Positions 51,377 through 61,884 of a stretch of DNA of 64,000 nt are shown in pieces. The stretch lies in the NCBI GenBank assembly GCA_019359695.1, contig JAHHGV010000002.1, positions 270,534-334,533 of the forward strand. The letters run 5' to 3'. The DNA comes from Brasilonema angustatum HA4187-MV1. GTDB lineage: Bacteria > Cyanobacteriota > Cyanobacteriia > Cyanobacteriales > Nostocaceae. Position numbers and translations under genes: made by a program. Under the pieces are notes generated by a model. That model saw nothing but the letters and a program-made list of their open reading frames with translations. It did not search any database and had not been told where the DNA came from. The number at the start of each line of letters is the position of its first letter. Position 1 is the first letter of the stretch.

Positions 51377-52429
51377 TTATCGTCCTGCAAAATAGTCTTT
51401 AAAAGACTGATAGCCACCATCGGCTGTATACAGGTGACACTGATCTGTAATTCGCTTCATTAAAGAAAAGGAAAACCGACACTCATCATGCAAATACGTT
51501 TGCCAATTTTCTTTGATACTGCCATAAGCCATCCGCAAGTTGTAAGAAGGAATAGCAGTTGAAATGTGATGAGGAACGTGGACATTGATATCGTGGCAAA
51601 GGATTTCTACCCAAGAGGGGTAATCGCAATGAACTGTGCCATTGAGCTGTGCTATTGCCTGGTTCCACTTGGATTCTGCCACAAAAGGAACGTCTGGAGC
51701 AGTATGGTGAACCAAGGTAAAAGTGCTCATCCAAAAATGGTAAACCAGCCAGGGAAGTAGCCAGAATTTCACAAATCCCCAGATCCCGGTTGTGGCGATG
51801 AGGATGGGGAATGCGATCGCAGCAAAAAGCACGACGACAGCCACAGAAAACTTCACACTTGCTTGGTCTTTCTTGCGAAATAAAGACCAATTAAAGTGTA
51901 AAACTCCGCAGTGAATGATTGAGCCTATCCACCACAATCGATACCGTAGAAAGGCTATGAAACCCCACTGCATAATTTTTCCACAACTTTCATAAACTTC
52001 TGTGGAAATTGGTTGCCAAGCGTTGTCCTCATCCAGCTTGTTAGTGTGAGCGTGATGATAATTGTGCTGAATACGCCAACTGTGAAACGGATAAATCAAC
52101 GGCATCATCATCAAATGCCCGACTAAATCGTTTACCCAGCGACGTTTAGCAAATGAACGATGAGCGCAATCGTGCCCAATGACAAAAAAACCGGTTAAAG
52201 CAGTACCGGTAAAAATCCATGCTAGGGGCAAGAGAAACCAAGGAGAAATGATCAAGCTGAAATAGCCCAGGCAAACCATCGATACACTAATCAGCACTTT
52301 TGTCCAGGCTTTGTAGCGATTCTGCTCAAAACATTCCCGTGGCAGGCTTTTGATAATATCTTTTAGCTTAAGGTCGGAATTACCAAGGTCATGAACTGAC
52401 TTGTGGTTTTCGATTGTTGATGTAGTCAT
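51377..52429 (-). CDS. desA: Delta-12 acyl-lipid desaturase
   Basis: A 350-residue membrane desaturase converting oleoyl to linoleoyl lipids in thylakoid and plasma membranes. Histidine boxes are [16 protein letters not shown] and [15 protein letters not shown] is also present as [11 protein letters not shown]. The start is ATG 52429 ([12 protein letters not shown]), since the seven residues upstream are not conserved. It lies in the middle of desC-desA-desB on the minus strand. The spacer to desC (230 bp) carries AATTCAAA-type tandem heptamers. Confidence 0.93.
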   Translation of the reverse strand: MTTSTIENHKSVHDLGNSDLKLKDIIKSLPRECFEQNRYKAWTKVLISVSMVCLGYFSLIISPWFLLPLAWIFTGTALTGFFVIGHDCAHRSFAKRRWVNDLVGHLMMMPLIYPFHSWRIQHNYHHAHTNKLDEDNAWQPISTEVYESCGKIMQWGFIAFLRYRLWWIGSIIHCGVLHFNWSLFRKKDQASVKFSVAVVVLFAAIAFPILIATTGIWGFVKFWLLPWLVYHFWMSTFTLVHHTAPDVPFVAESKWNQAIAQLNGTVHCDYPSWVEILCHDINVHVPHHISTAIPSYNLRMAYGSIKENWQTYLHDECRFSFSLMKRITDQCHLYTADGGYQSFKDYFAGR

Positions 52430-52680
52430 GGATACCTGAAAATACAACAAACCTCACTACCAAATCACTAAACAAGTGGGTGTGGTAAAGTTTTCTAATA
52501 TTAGCGTCTTGGATTATAGCAATCTAATGTACCCCAGCGCACCTACTATAAACCCCCACTGACGCTTAAGTAGTCTTTTAGAAGCGGGGGAGCATAAGTA
52601 ATTCAAAATTCAAAATGGACTGCGTCCCCTGCGCTAACAAAATTCAAAATTGAACATTAAACTAAGATAAGAATTGCTAA

Positions 52681-53511
52681 CTATTGACTGCTGACTGCTT
52701 TTTCTGCTGTTAGCTTGACATTCGTAGCCAGACCCAGTACTTGTAGCAATTGAATGGTCATCCAGGTTAGGTCAAATTCCCACCATTTCAACCCGTGCCG
52801 AGCTGAGAATTGATAGGCGTGGTGATTATTGTGCCAGCCTTCACCATAAGTTAACAAAGCTACCCACCAGCAGTTTGTAGAGCGATCGCTTGTATCATAA
52901 GTACGATAGCCGAATTTATGGGTAGCACTGTTGACAAACCAGGTGCAGTGCCATACGAATATCAGGCGAACAAAAACTCCCCAAACGACAAACGACCAAC
53001 CACCCAGCAGCAACAGAACTATACCCAGCGCGACCTGGATCAGAATCATATTCTTTTGCAAAAACTGATAAAATGGGTCCTCGTTAATATCTTTAGTAAA
53101 GCGAGGCACCTCCGCGAAAGCTGGTGAATGATAAAACATCCAAGCCATGTGACTCCACCAGAAACCCTTATTGGAATCGTGGGGGTCTAATTCTTTATCA
53201 GAGTGCAAATGGTGTATACGATGCATTCCTACCCAATCGATTGGTCCTCCTTGGCAAGTGAGTGTCCCACAAAAAGCCAAGAAATACTCCAGCCACTTGG
53301 GAGTTTGAAAACTACGGTGGGTGATCAAGCGGTGAAATCCTAGGGTAATACCCAAGCCACCAGTCACCCAGTAGAGAAACAAGAATACACCGAATGCTTT
53401 CCAGCTAAAGTTACTAGGAAACAGGGCAAACAAAATTCCGACATGCAAACCTGCGAAAAATGTGATATGCAGCCAATTAAGTTGGGATTTTGTGGATGTA
53501 GCAATTGTCAT
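52681..53511 (-). CDS. desC: Delta-9 acyl-lipid desaturase
   Basis: A 276-residue membrane desaturase making the first double bond (stearoyl to oleoyl). Histidine boxes are HRLITHRSF, HRIHHLHSD and HNNHH in GEGWHNNHHAYQFSARHG, in the order of the DesC/stearoyl-CoA-desaturase class. It acts first in the pathway and is first in the desC-desA-desB row. It is divergent from the methionine gamma-lyase-like gene, with 86 bp between. Confidence 0.94.
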   Translation of the reverse strand: MTIATSTKSQLNWLHITFFAGLHVGILFALFPSNFSWKAFGVFLFLYWVTGGLGITLGFHRLITHRSFQTPKWLEYFLAFCGTLTCQGGPIDWVGMHRIHHLHSDKELDPHDSNKGFWWSHMAWMFYHSPAFAEVPRFTKDINEDPFYQFLQKNMILIQVALGIVLLLLGGWSFVVWGVFVRLIFVWHCTWFVNSATHKFGYRTYDTSDRSTNCWWVALLTYGEGWHNNHHAYQFSARHGLKWWEFDLTWMTIQLLQVLGLATNVKLTAEKAVSSQ

Positions 53512-53597
53512 GCAGTAACCTGAATAGGAATTGTCAAGCCTAATCCGCGTGATCTAAAAATCCGCAAATTTTTTATGTTTTCTTAAAAGAGGAACTA

Positions 53598-54836
53598 ATG
53601 AATAGCTCGGAACACCTGTGTGAAGCACAAGAAGCACTCTTACAAATTTTTTCTGGAATTGACGCTCAGGTCAAGCAAAATCTTCAACGAGTGTTAAATG
53701 CTTTTCGCCATAATCATGTTGGGGCACATCACTTCGCCGGTGTCTCTGGATACGGACACGATGATCTAGGCAGAGAAACTTTAGATCGAGTTTTTGCGGA
53801 GGTGGTGGGCGCTGAGGCGGCTGCTGTACGAGTACAGTTTGTTTCAGGGACCCACGCAATTGCTTGTGCTTTATTTGGTGTTCTCCGTCCTGGTGATGAA
53901 ATGCTAGCGGTGGTTGGTGCACCCTACGATACTCTAGAAGAAGTCATTGGATTACGAGGTCAAGGTCAAGGTTCACTACTTGAGTTTGGCATTCGCTACC
54001 AACAATTAGATCTTACTCTAGAAGGAACTATAAATTGGCAAGCTTTAAGCCATGCAGTGAAGGAAAAAACTCGTTTGCTGCTGATTCAGCGTTCTTGTGG
54101 CTATTCTTGGCGCCCTAGCCTATCTATAGCGGAAATTGAAAAAATTATCCACTTAGTCAAGCAGCAAAATCCTAACACAATTTGCTTTGTCGATAACTGC
54201 TATGGCGAATTCATAGAAACTCAAGAACCTACCCATGTTGGTGCTGATTTAGTTGCAGGGTCGTTGATTAAAAACCCCGGAGGTACAATTGTTACTGCTG
54301 GTGGTTATGTTGCCGGTCGTGCTGACTTGGTAGAAGCTGCTGCTTGTCGCCTCACAGCACCAGGAATTGGCAGTTACGGAGGTGCTACTTTTGACCAAAA
54401 TCGCCTGCTGTTTCAAGGACTGTTTCTCGCTCCACAAATGGTTGGAGAAGCAATGAAAGGGACTCACCTCACGGGTTATGTATTTGACAAACTCGGTTAC
54501 CCAGTCAATCCAGCACCGTTTGCCAAGCGTCGGGATGTTATTCAAGCAATTAAACTAGGTTCTGCCCAAAAACTTATTGCTTTTTGTCGGGCAATTCAAC
54601 AAAATTCACCCATCGGTTCTTATCTTGACCCCATTCCAGATGAAATGCCTGGTTATGAAAGTAAGGTAGTAATGGCTGGCGGAACATTTATTGAGGGAAG
54701 CACCTCTGAATTTTCTGCTGATGGTCCATTGCGGGAACCGTATGTGGTCTATTGCCAGGGGGGAACCCATTGGACTCATGTAGCAATAGCTTTAGAAGCA
54801 GTCATAGAAGCTGTGGGAGAAGCACAGAAGACGTAG
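53598..54836 (+). CDS. Methionine gamma-lyase family protein (aluminium-resistance type)
   Basis: A 412-residue fold-type I PLP enzyme of the family once called aluminium resistance protein. Typical segments are HHFAGVSGYGHDDLGRETLD near residue 38, RVQFVSGTHAIACALFG, QRSCGYSWRPSL, FVDNCYGEFIE, and GSLIKNPGGTIVTAGGYVAG with the PLP lysine. The C-terminus GTHWTHVAIALEA is also typical. Substrate assignment to methionine is by family name and not proven. It stands alone and ends at a strong hairpin (54972-55003). Confidence 0.85.
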   Translation: MNSSEHLCEAQEALLQIFSGIDAQVKQNLQRVLNAFRHNHVGAHHFAGVSGYGHDDLGRETLDRVFAEVVGAEAAAVRVQFVSGTHAIACALFGVLRPGDEMLAVVGAPYDTLEEVIGLRGQGQGSLLEFGIRYQQLDLTLEGTINWQALSHAVKEKTRLLLIQRSCGYSWRPSLSIAEIEKIIHLVKQQNPNTICFVDNCYGEFIETQEPTHVGADLVAGSLIKNPGGTIVTAGGYVAGRADLVEAAACRLTAPGIGSYGGATFDQNRLLFQGLFLAPQMVGEAMKGTHLTGYVFDKLGYPVNPAPFAKRRDVIQAIKLGSAQKLIAFCRAIQQNSPIGSYLDPIPDEMPGYESKVVMAGGTFIEGSTSEFSADGPLREPYVVYCQGGTHWTHVAIALEAVIEAVGEAQKT

Positions 54837-54882
54837 ATTTACCACACTTTGGGAATAGATGCTCTTTGTCAAGAAAAGGGGT

Positions 54883-54960
54883 CTAGCTGAGACAGCGAGC
54901 AGTTCGGACAGGGTCTCTAACGCCCTAGTCGGAACGCTCACGCCTTTTGGGAGTTAGGAA
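54883..54960. repeat. GC-rich dispersed repeat remnant
   Basis: GTCTAGCTGAGACAGCGAGC, then GACAGGGTCTCTAACGCCCT and CGGAACGCTCACGCCTTTTG, resemble the modules of the larger repeat blocks at 4690 and 27848. It lies just upstream of the two terminator hairpins. Confidence 0.5.
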
Positions 54961-54971
54961 CATAGGGTGAA

Positions 54972-55003
54972 AGAGGACGCGCTTCATGTGAAGCGCGTCC
55001 TCT
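54972..55003 (+). terminator. Hairpin terminator after the methionine gamma-lyase-like gene
   Basis: A perfect 15-bp stem AGAGGACGCGCTTCA / TGAAGCGCGTCCTCT with a 2-nt spacer, followed on the plus strand by TTCTCTCTAAC. It is the first of two back-to-back hairpins between the convergent genes. Confidence 0.75.
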
Positions 55004-55020
55004 TTCTCTCTAACTAAAAA

Positions 55021-55048
55021 AAATCTCCTGCTCTAAAGCAGGAGATTT
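55021..55048 (-). terminator. Rho-independent terminator of psaAB
   Basis: A 12-bp stem AAATCTCCTGCT / AGCAGGAGATTT with a 4-nt loop, directly followed on the minus strand by a run of T (the plus strand has AAAAAAA just left of it). It lies 41 bp past the psaB stop, in the right place to end the psaA-psaB message. Confidence 0.88.
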
Positions 55049-55088
55049 CTTACTTATCTACAACAAGTATTTGCGTAAGTCAACTAGA

Positions 55089-57314
55089 TCAACCAAACTT
55101 ACCAGCAGTAGAGGCAATCAGGAATGCCGCGTAGGTGAAGACGTAACCCACACTGAAGTGAGCTAAACCAATCAGACGAGCTTGAACGATGGACATCGCA
55201 ACGGGCTTGTCTTTCCAGCGAATCAGGTTCGCCAAAGGAGTACGCTCGTGTGCCCAAACCAAAGTTTCAATCAGCTCTTGCCAGTAACCTCTCCAAGAGA
55301 TTAAGAACATGAAGCCTGTTGCCCAAACCAGGTGTCCGAATAAGAACATCCAAGCCCAAACTGACAGGTTGTTCATACCGTAGGGGTTATAACCGTTGAT
55401 TAACTGAGCCGAGTTCGCCCACAGGTAATCACGGAACCAGCCCATCAGGTAAGTTGAAGACTCGTTGAACTGTGCGACGTTTCCTTGCCAAATACCCAGA
55501 TGCTTCCAGTGCCAGTAGAAGGTCACCCAACCTACGGTGTTGAGTGCCCAGAATGTGGCCATGTAGAAAGCGTCCCAAGCCGAGATGTCGCAAGTACCGC
55601 CACGACCTGGACCATCGCAGGGGAACGAGTAACCGAAGTCCTTTTTATCGGGCATCAGTTTGGAACCACGCGCATCCAAAGCACCTTTTACCAGTACCAG
55701 AACTGTCGTGTGGATCGCCAGAGCAAACGCATGGTGAACCAAGAAGTCACCAGGACCTATCGTTAAGAATAGCGAGTTGGTGGTGTTATTGACTGCATCC
55801 AGCCAACCTGGTAACCAAACGTTAGCGTAATTAGGCCAAGCAGTAGCTGCAACGCTATCTGGATTAGATAACAAAACGTTCAAGCCGTAGAGCACTTTTC
55901 CGTGAGAAGCCTGAATGAATTGTGCAAACACTGGCTCAATCAGGATTTGCTTCTCAGGTGTACCAAAAGCTACCACTACGTCATTGTGGACGTACAGACC
56001 CAAGGTGTGGAAGCCCAAGAACAACGATACCCAACTCAGGTGCGAGATGATTGCTTCTTTGTGCTTGAGTACCCGGTCTAGTACGTTGCCTTTGTTTTGC
56101 TCTGGGTCGTAGTCACGTACCCAGAAGATTGCTGCGTGAGCAAATGCACCCAGCATCAAGAACACAGCTATGTATTGGTGATGAGTGTACAAAGCTGCTT
56201 CGGTTGTGTAGTCCTTACCGATGAATGCGTAAGGAGGCATCGCGTACATATGCTGCGCTACCAACGACGTAATTGTTCCCAGCGCTGCCAGGTGGATCGA
56301 CAACTGGAAGTGCAGCGAGTTGTTGTACGTGTCGTACAGTCCTTGGTGAGGCAAATTGAACTGACCTTCGGTTTTGCTGCCAAAGAACGTTTTGGAGTTC
56401 AGCATTTCTTTGATGCTGTGACCAATCCCGAAGTTCGTCCGGTACATATGACCGGCGATGATGAAAATTACCGCGATCGCCAAGTGGTGGTGAGCCATGT
56501 CGGTCAACCACAGCGATTCGGTTTGAGGATGGAACCCACCCAAAAATGTCAAAATCGCTGTTCCCGCTCCCTGCGATGTGCCAAACACATGGTTTGCTGT
56601 GTCCGGGTTGTTCGCGTAGGCCGCCCAATTTCCGGTAAAGAATGGTGCTAAACCCGCTGGGTGGGGCAGGCTGGTTAGGAAGTTATCCCAACCCACATGA
56701 ATTCCACGAGATTCGGGGATGGCTACGTGAACTAAGTGACCTGTCCAAGCCAAAGAACTCACACCAAACAGACCTGCTAGGTGGTGGTTCAGACGTGGTT
56801 CTGCACTCTTAAACCAAGCCAAACTCGGACGGTACTTGGGTTGCAAGTGCAACCAACCTGCAAACAGGAACAATGATGCCAACAGCAGCAGGAAAACTGA
56901 ACCTACATACAGTTCATTGTTCGTCCGCATACCAATGGTGTACCACCAGTGGTAGATACCGGAGTAGGTGATATTGACTGGATAGTTCGCCCCGCCTTGG
57001 GTAAAGGCTTCGATTGCTGGTTTCCCGAAGTGCGGGTCCCAAATTGCATGAGCTATTGGACGGATATGAAGAGGATCTTTTATCCACTGTTCAAAGTTAC
57101 CTTGCCAGGCTACATGGAACAGCAGGCTCGATGCCCACAGGAAGATGATTGCCACATGACCGAAGTGAGTTGCGAATATCTTTTGGTAAAGATTTTCTTC
57201 TGTCATGCCATCGTGGCTTTCAAAGTCATTTCCTGTTGCGATCGCATACCACAGCCGACGCGTCGTCGGGTCTTGTGCTAGATCCTGGCTAAATTTTGGA
57301 AATTTTGTTGCCAT
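55089..57314 (-). CDS. psaB: Photosystem I P700 apoprotein A2
   Basis: A 741-residue, 11-helix thylakoid protein forming half of the PSI reaction-centre heterodimer. It begins [20 protein letters not shown], as in all cyanobacteria, and the FX cluster loop [21 protein letters not shown] carries two of the four cysteines for the 4Fe-4S cluster FX. It binds P700 chlorophyll, A0, phylloquinone and antenna chlorophylls through many His residues. It is 125 bp after psaA on the same strand; the usual psaA-psaB operon. Confidence 0.98.
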   Translation of the reverse strand: MATKFPKFSQDLAQDPTTRRLWYAIATGNDFESHDGMTEENLYQKIFATHFGHVAIIFLWASSLLFHVAWQGNFEQWIKDPLHIRPIAHAIWDPHFGKPAIEAFTQGGANYPVNITYSGIYHWWYTIGMRTNNELYVGSVFLLLLASLFLFAGWLHLQPKYRPSLAWFKSAEPRLNHHLAGLFGVSSLAWTGHLVHVAIPESRGIHVGWDNFLTSLPHPAGLAPFFTGNWAAYANNPDTANHVFGTSQGAGTAILTFLGGFHPQTESLWLTDMAHHHLAIAVIFIIAGHMYRTNFGIGHSIKEMLNSKTFFGSKTEGQFNLPHQGLYDTYNNSLHFQLSIHLAALGTITSLVAQHMYAMPPYAFIGKDYTTEAALYTHHQYIAVFLMLGAFAHAAIFWVRDYDPEQNKGNVLDRVLKHKEAIISHLSWVSLFLGFHTLGLYVHNDVVVAFGTPEKQILIEPVFAQFIQASHGKVLYGLNVLLSNPDSVAATAWPNYANVWLPGWLDAVNNTTNSLFLTIGPGDFLVHHAFALAIHTTVLVLVKGALDARGSKLMPDKKDFGYSFPCDGPGRGGTCDISAWDAFYMATFWALNTVGWVTFYWHWKHLGIWQGNVAQFNESSTYLMGWFRDYLWANSAQLINGYNPYGMNNLSVWAWMFLFGHLVWATGFMFLISWRGYWQELIETLVWAHERTPLANLIRWKDKPVAMSIVQARLIGLAHFSVGYVFTYAAFLIASTAGKFG

Positions 57315-57361
57315 AGGTTTGATAAGTCCTCTGACCTTCAGCCATCAGGTTCTTAGAGCTT

Positions 57362-57390
57362 TGAGTTATGAGTTCTGAGTCCTGAGTTTT
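57362..57390. repeat. Heptameric repeat between psaA and psaB
   Basis: TTGAGTT-ATGAGTT-CTGAGTC-CTGAGTT, four degenerate 7-bp units. They are followed by AACTCAAAACCCAAAACTCA, which can pair with them to form a hairpin in the psaA-psaB intercistronic RNA. Confidence 0.6.
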
Positions 57391-57439
57391 TATTTAGAAC
57401 TCAAAACCCAAAACTCATTACTGTAATAAGAGCTGATTT

Positions 57440-59698
57440 TTAGCCCAGTGAAAGAATTCGTGCGTGGAAGAACGCCCAGGTAGTAGCAATTCCTCCCAAT
57501 AGGTAGTGAGCCACACCAACAGCCCGACCTTGAATGATGCTCAGAGCACGGGGCTGAATTGCTGGTGCTACTTTCAGTTTATTATGTGCCCAGACAATCG
57601 ACTCAATCAGTTCTTGCCAGTAGCCACGACCGCTGAACAGGAACATTAAGCTGAATGCCCAGATAAAGTGAGCTCCCAAGAAGAGCAGACCATAAGCTGA
57701 GAGTGCGCTACCGTAAGAGTTTATCACTTGTACTGCTTGTGCCCACAAGAAGTCACGCAACCAACCATTAATGGTGAGAGCGCTTTGGGCAAAGTTACCA
57801 CCAGTGATATGAGACACAGTACCATCTGCGTCCACAGTTCCCCAGACATCCGATTGCATCTTCCAACTAAAGTGGAAAATTACAATTGAAATGGAGTTAT
57901 ACATCCAGAACAAACCAAGGAACACATGGTCCCAACCAGATACCTGACAGGTACCGCCACGACCTGGACCATCGCAGGGGAAGCGGAATCCTAGGTTCAT
58001 CTTGTCTGGAATCAGACGAGAACTACGGGCAAACAGGAAACCTTTGACCAGAATCAGAACGGTGACGTGAATCGTGAAGGCGTGAATATGGTGAACCAAG
58101 AAGTCCGCCGTACCTAGTGTGATGGGCATCATTGCCACTTTGCCGCCTACAGCCAAAACACCACCGCCAAAGGCGTAGCTAACTGGTTCTAGTGCATTGG
58201 GTGCTGTTGTACCTGGTGCTACAGTGTGTATGTTTTGTATCCACTGAGCAAACACTGGTTGCAGCTGAATTGCGGTATCAGAGAACATATCTTGGGGACG
58301 ACCCAAGGCACGCATCGTGTCGTTGTGGATATACAGTCCAAAGCTGTGGAAGCCCAGGAACATAGATACCCAGTTCAGATGAGAAACTATTGCGTCTCTG
58401 TGGCGAATGACCCGATCCAGCACGTTGTTCCGGTTTACCACTGGATCGTAATCCCGCACCATGAATATTGTTGCGTGAGCCGCTCCACCAACGATCAGGA
58501 AGGCACCAATCCACATATGGTGAGTGAAGATGCAGAGTTGGGTAGCGTAATCTGTCGCCAAGTACGGATACGGAGGCATCGCGTACATATGGTGGGCGAT
58601 GATGATAGTCAAGGAACCCAAGAAAGCAAGGTTAGTTCCTAACTGAGCGTGCCAGGAGGTGGTCAAGTTTTCGTAGAGACCTCTGTGACCATCACCAGTG
58701 AAGGGACCTTTATGGTTTTCAAGAATCTCTTTGATGCTGTGACCAATACCCCAGTTGGTACGGTACATATGACCAGCAACGATGAACAGTACCGCGATCG
58801 CCAAGTGGTGATGGGCATTGTCTGTGAGCCACAACCCACCTGTGACTGAGTTCAGACCACCTTTGAAGGTGAGGAAGTCTGAATAAACACCCCAGTTCAA
58901 GGTGAAGAAAGGCGCTATACCGTTGGCAAAGCTGGGATACAGCTCGATCAACAAGTCTTTGTTCAAAATGAACTCGTGGGGCAACGGTATATCTTTTACA
59001 GCCACTCCTGCATCCAACAGCTTATTAGTAGGTGCGGATACGTGGATGATGTGACCTGCCCAACCCAATGAGCCACAACCTAGCAATACTGCTAAGTGGT
59101 GATTGAGCATGGACTCGACATTTTGGAACCATTCCAGCTTAGGAGCGCGCTTATGGTAGTGGAACCAGCCGGCAAACAAGAATAAGCCTGCTAATACCAG
59201 ACCACCAATGGCAGTGCAGTACAGTTGGAATGAGTTCGTAATACCCCAACCACGCCATATTTGGAACAAGCCGGACGTGATTTGAATACCGTGGAAACCG
59301 CCACCGACATCTCCATTCAAAATGTCTTGACCAACGATTGGCCAAACAACTTGAGCGCTTGGCTTGATATTGAGGGGGTCGCTCAGCCAAGCTTCATAGT
59401 TTGAAAAGCGAGCGCCGTGGAATATCATCCCGCTCAGCCAAATGGTCACTACAGCTAAGTGACCAAAGTGTGCTGCGAATATCTTGCGGGATATGTCTTC
59501 TAAATCGCTTGTATGTGTATCAAAGTCGTGGGCGAGCGCGTGTAGGTTCCAAATCCATGTTGTCGTTTTTGGACCTTTGGCTAGAACTCTGTCGAAATGC
59601 CCTGGTTTTCCCCATCGTTCAAATGAAGTGGGTACTGGGTCGTTATCGACTATGACTCTTGCCTTTTTCTCCTCTCGCTCTGGAGGACTAATTGTCAT
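57440..59698 (-). CDS. psaA: Photosystem I P700 apoprotein A1
   Basis: A 752-residue, 11-helix partner of PsaB. It carries FX-cluster cysteines in [21 protein letters not shown] and the conserved N-terminal [24 protein letters not shown] start at ATG 59698 ([15 protein letters not shown]), the start conserved in cyanobacteria, with GAGGAGG-like sequence just upstream; the frame stays open for 15 more codons. It heads the psaA-psaB operon. An HLR1-like site for RpaB lies 276 bp upstream. Expression is expected to drop in high light, as is known for this promoter in other cyanobacteria. Confidence 0.98.
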   Translation of the reverse strand: MTISPPEREEKKARVIVDNDPVPTSFERWGKPGHFDRVLAKGPKTTTWIWNLHALAHDFDTHTSDLEDISRKIFAAHFGHLAVVTIWLSGMIFHGARFSNYEAWLSDPLNIKPSAQVVWPIVGQDILNGDVGGGFHGIQITSGLFQIWRGWGITNSFQLYCTAIGGLVLAGLFLFAGWFHYHKRAPKLEWFQNVESMLNHHLAVLLGCGSLGWAGHIIHVSAPTNKLLDAGVAVKDIPLPHEFILNKDLLIELYPSFANGIAPFFTLNWGVYSDFLTFKGGLNSVTGGLWLTDNAHHHLAIAVLFIVAGHMYRTNWGIGHSIKEILENHKGPFTGDGHRGLYENLTTSWHAQLGTNLAFLGSLTIIIAHHMYAMPPYPYLATDYATQLCIFTHHMWIGAFLIVGGAAHATIFMVRDYDPVVNRNNVLDRVIRHRDAIVSHLNWVSMFLGFHSFGLYIHNDTMRALGRPQDMFSDTAIQLQPVFAQWIQNIHTVAPGTTAPNALEPVSYAFGGGVLAVGGKVAMMPITLGTADFLVHHIHAFTIHVTVLILVKGFLFARSSRLIPDKMNLGFRFPCDGPGRGGTCQVSGWDHVFLGLFWMYNSISIVIFHFSWKMQSDVWGTVDADGTVSHITGGNFAQSALTINGWLRDFLWAQAVQVINSYGSALSAYGLLFLGAHFIWAFSLMFLFSGRGYWQELIESIVWAHNKLKVAPAIQPRALSIIQGRAVGVAHYLLGGIATTWAFFHARILSLG

Positions 59699-59973
59699 TC
59701 GACCTCCTCTCTTTATCAGGATTGAGGAATCATTGAACACCACCTAAGTATCTTTCGGGTTTGAGTTCACCTTAGTCGCCTCTTCCAGAAACAGATGACC
59801 GGAGCTGCGACGAAGACCTTTTTGTGGTTATTGGTTTCTCGTTGAATTATAAAGGCTTCTGTTGTACATGGTTACAGATCTTTTAACAATAATTCAAAAT
59901 CGCGAAATCAATTGCCTCATCTGCTTTTTACAGCAAAAACGTTGGGCAAAAAGTCAATAGTCTATTTATTTAT

Positions 59974-59989
59974 TTTACAAATGGTAACA
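59974..59989 (-). promoter_or_regulatory. HLR1-like RpaB site upstream of psaA
   Basis: TTTACA-AATG-GTAACA fits the HLR1 pattern (two (G/T)TTACA half-sites with a 4-bp spacer) with one mismatch. It is about 276 bp before the psaA ATG, in a 555-bp AT-rich spacer with no genes. A further single half-site GTTACA lies near 59870. Known RpaB sites control psaAB elsewhere; binding here is inferred. Confidence 0.45.
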
Positions 59990-60253
59990 ATTCTTCAAAT
60001 AAATGCTTATACCACAAAACTCTCTTTTTTCAGTATTTTTTCCGAAAATTAATATCATTTCATACAATTAATCAAGAAAACGCTTACTATAAATGATGAA
60101 AAGTTCATGAAAAAAAGTTAAAAACTTAATGTAGTAAAAATGACATTTTTATATTTGGACACGATCTACGAATAAATCTCCTTTTGGGCTATAGTGTCCA
60201 GTGGACAGTTTGAGCCAAAATTATTCAGTCAGTCGTAGTAGGAGTATCACTGG

Positions 60254-61867
60254 GTGAAACGCATGAACTTGTGGCAAAAGACCGCAACTGCTATGCTCAG
60301 ATTGCTGATGGCATCAGTGCTGATATTAAGTTTGACCAGTTGTGGAGAGAAAGCCGTTAGCCAGGAACCGTATGGCAGCTTGCAAGAAAAAGCCCAGCTT
60401 TCAAAGCAAATCTCAGAAGTTTCCCCTCCAGCAACAATCCAAGAACTGCGCTCAGTCTTGGAAGTTTATCAGCCACAAGTAACAATAGTGACTCCTAAAC
60501 AGGATGAAATCCTTCAAGACGACACAGTCACTGTTCGCTTTCAGGTAAAAGACTTACCTATATATAAAGATCCAAAACTAGAGCTTGGTCCTCATTTACA
60601 CGTCATTCTCGATAATGAACCATTAATAGCTGTATATAACCTAAATAATCCCCTGGTTTTGCCAGACTTGTCACCAGGTACTCATACCCTGCGTGTTTTT
60701 GCTTCTCGTCCTTGGGACGAAAGCTTTAAAAATGAAGGTGCTTACGCTCAAACAAAATTTCACGTCGTCACCAAAACTGACGACAACAACCCCGATCCAG
60801 CCAAGCCACTATTAACATACAGTCGTCCCAAAGGCAGCTACGGTGCAGAACCAATTTTACTGGACTTTTACCTCACTAACGCTCCATTGCATCTAGTTGC
60901 TAAAGAAAATCCCGATGACGACATCGCAGATTGGCGCATTCGCTGCACAATTAATGATGAAAGCTTTGTTTTAGACCGCTGGCAATCCGTTTACCTCAAA
61001 GGTTTTAAACCAGGTAAAAATTGGGTAAAACTTGAGTTTCTCGACGAACAGGGAAACCCTGTAAAAAATGTCTTCAACAGCACAGTAAGACTGATTACCT
61101 ATGAACCCAATGGGAAAGACACTTTATCTAAAATTGTCAGAGGAGAACTCTCCGCAGACCAAGTTCGCAGCATTGTAGACAAGAATTATATTACTGAAAT
61201 TCCAACTGCTGAACCGACACCCACCCCAACCTTAACGCCCAGCGTTAAACAAACACCTCAAACACAACCCGTCCCTGAACCGACACCTACCCCAACCTTA
61301 ACGCCCAGCGTTAAACAAACACCTCAAACGCAACCCGTCCCTGATGAACCGACACCCACCCCAACCTTAACGCCCAGCGTTAAACAAACACCTCAAACAC
61401 AACTAAAGGAAGAAAAACAGTCTGTTCCTGAATCTGAACCAGTACCTCAAACACAGCCAGAAAAACCCAAATCAGGAGGATTTTTTAATCGCTTCCAGCG
61501 TGGGACAGATAAAATACCTACTCCACAACCAACAGTTGAACCAACTCCTAGCTTGTCTCCCACTTTGCCAGAGGTTATTGAGACTCCACAACCAGAACCT
61601 GAGTTAACGCCCGTACCAGAAAAAGTTGCTCCTCAGCCACAAGGACTATCGAGATTAAGTCGCTATTTCAATCGTCAGCTATACAAAAGACCAACTCCAG
61701 AAGCACCAGTAGAAACAACACCTGACTCATCTTCAACCTTACCGGAGATTATTAAGTCTCCTACACCAGAAACAATTGTGCCGCAACCACAAACCACACC
61801 CGAACCCAAATTAGAGGTAACGCCTACACCCGAAAACCAAAGCGAGGAAATCCAAAAGGCACAATAA
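60254..61867 (+). CDS. Proline/threonine-rich repeat lipoprotein
   Basis: A 537-residue protein. The N-terminal hydrophobic segment ends in LSLTSCGEK, a lipobox-like signal, so a lipid-anchored envelope protein is likely. Residues ~60-310 form a folded domain (QPQVTIVTPKQDEILQDDTV, HLHVILDNEP, GTHTLRVFASRPWD) with Ig- or filamin-like character, known in cyanobacteria without a function. From ~320 the tail is Pro/Thr/Glu-rich with three near-identical units PTPTPTLTPSVKQTPQTQPV (61211, 61277, 61346) and two FFNRFQRGTDK / YFNRQLYKRPT-like basic patches. Such tails often span the cell wall. The start is GTG at 60254, with AGGAG 9 bp before it. Confidence 0.7.
   Translation: MKRMNLWQKTATAMLRLLMASVLILSLTSCGEKAVSQEPYGSLQEKAQLSKQISEVSPPATIQELRSVLEVYQPQVTIVTPKQDEILQDDTVTVRFQVKDLPIYKDPKLELGPHLHVILDNEPLIAVYNLNNPLVLPDLSPGTHTLRVFASRPWDESFKNEGAYAQTKFHVVTKTDDNNPDPAKPLLTYSRPKGSYGAEPILLDFYLTNAPLHLVAKENPDDDIADWRIRCTINDESFVLDRWQSVYLKGFKPGKNWVKLEFLDEQGNPVKNVFNSTVRLITYEPNGKDTLSKIVRGELSADQVRSIVDKNYITEIPTAEPTPTPTLTPSVKQTPQTQPVPEPTPTPTLTPSVKQTPQTQPVPDEPTPTPTLTPSVKQTPQTQLKEEKQSVPESEPVPQTQPEKPKSGGFFNRFQRGTDKIPTPQPTVEPTPSLSPTLPEVIETPQPEPELTPVPEKVAPQPQGLSRLSRYFNRQLYKRPTPEAPVETTPDSSSTLPEIIKSPTPETIVPQPQTTPEPKLEVTPTPENQSEEIQKAQ
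61211..61402 (+). repeat. Three 66-69 bp in-gene tandem repeats
   Basis: Units begin at 61211, 61277 and 61346 with GAACCGACACC(C/T)ACCCCAAC and are nearly identical at the DNA level, so the expansion is recent. Each encodes one Pro/Thr-rich unit of the lipoprotein tail. The third unit is followed by a diverged one. Confidence 0.85.
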
Positions 61868-61884
61868 TTTCAAGTTTTGGATTG

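Noticed and set aside
55485..59747. Plus-strand open frames opposite psaB and psaA
   Set aside because: Antisense shadows of strongly conserved genes, with no domain of their own.
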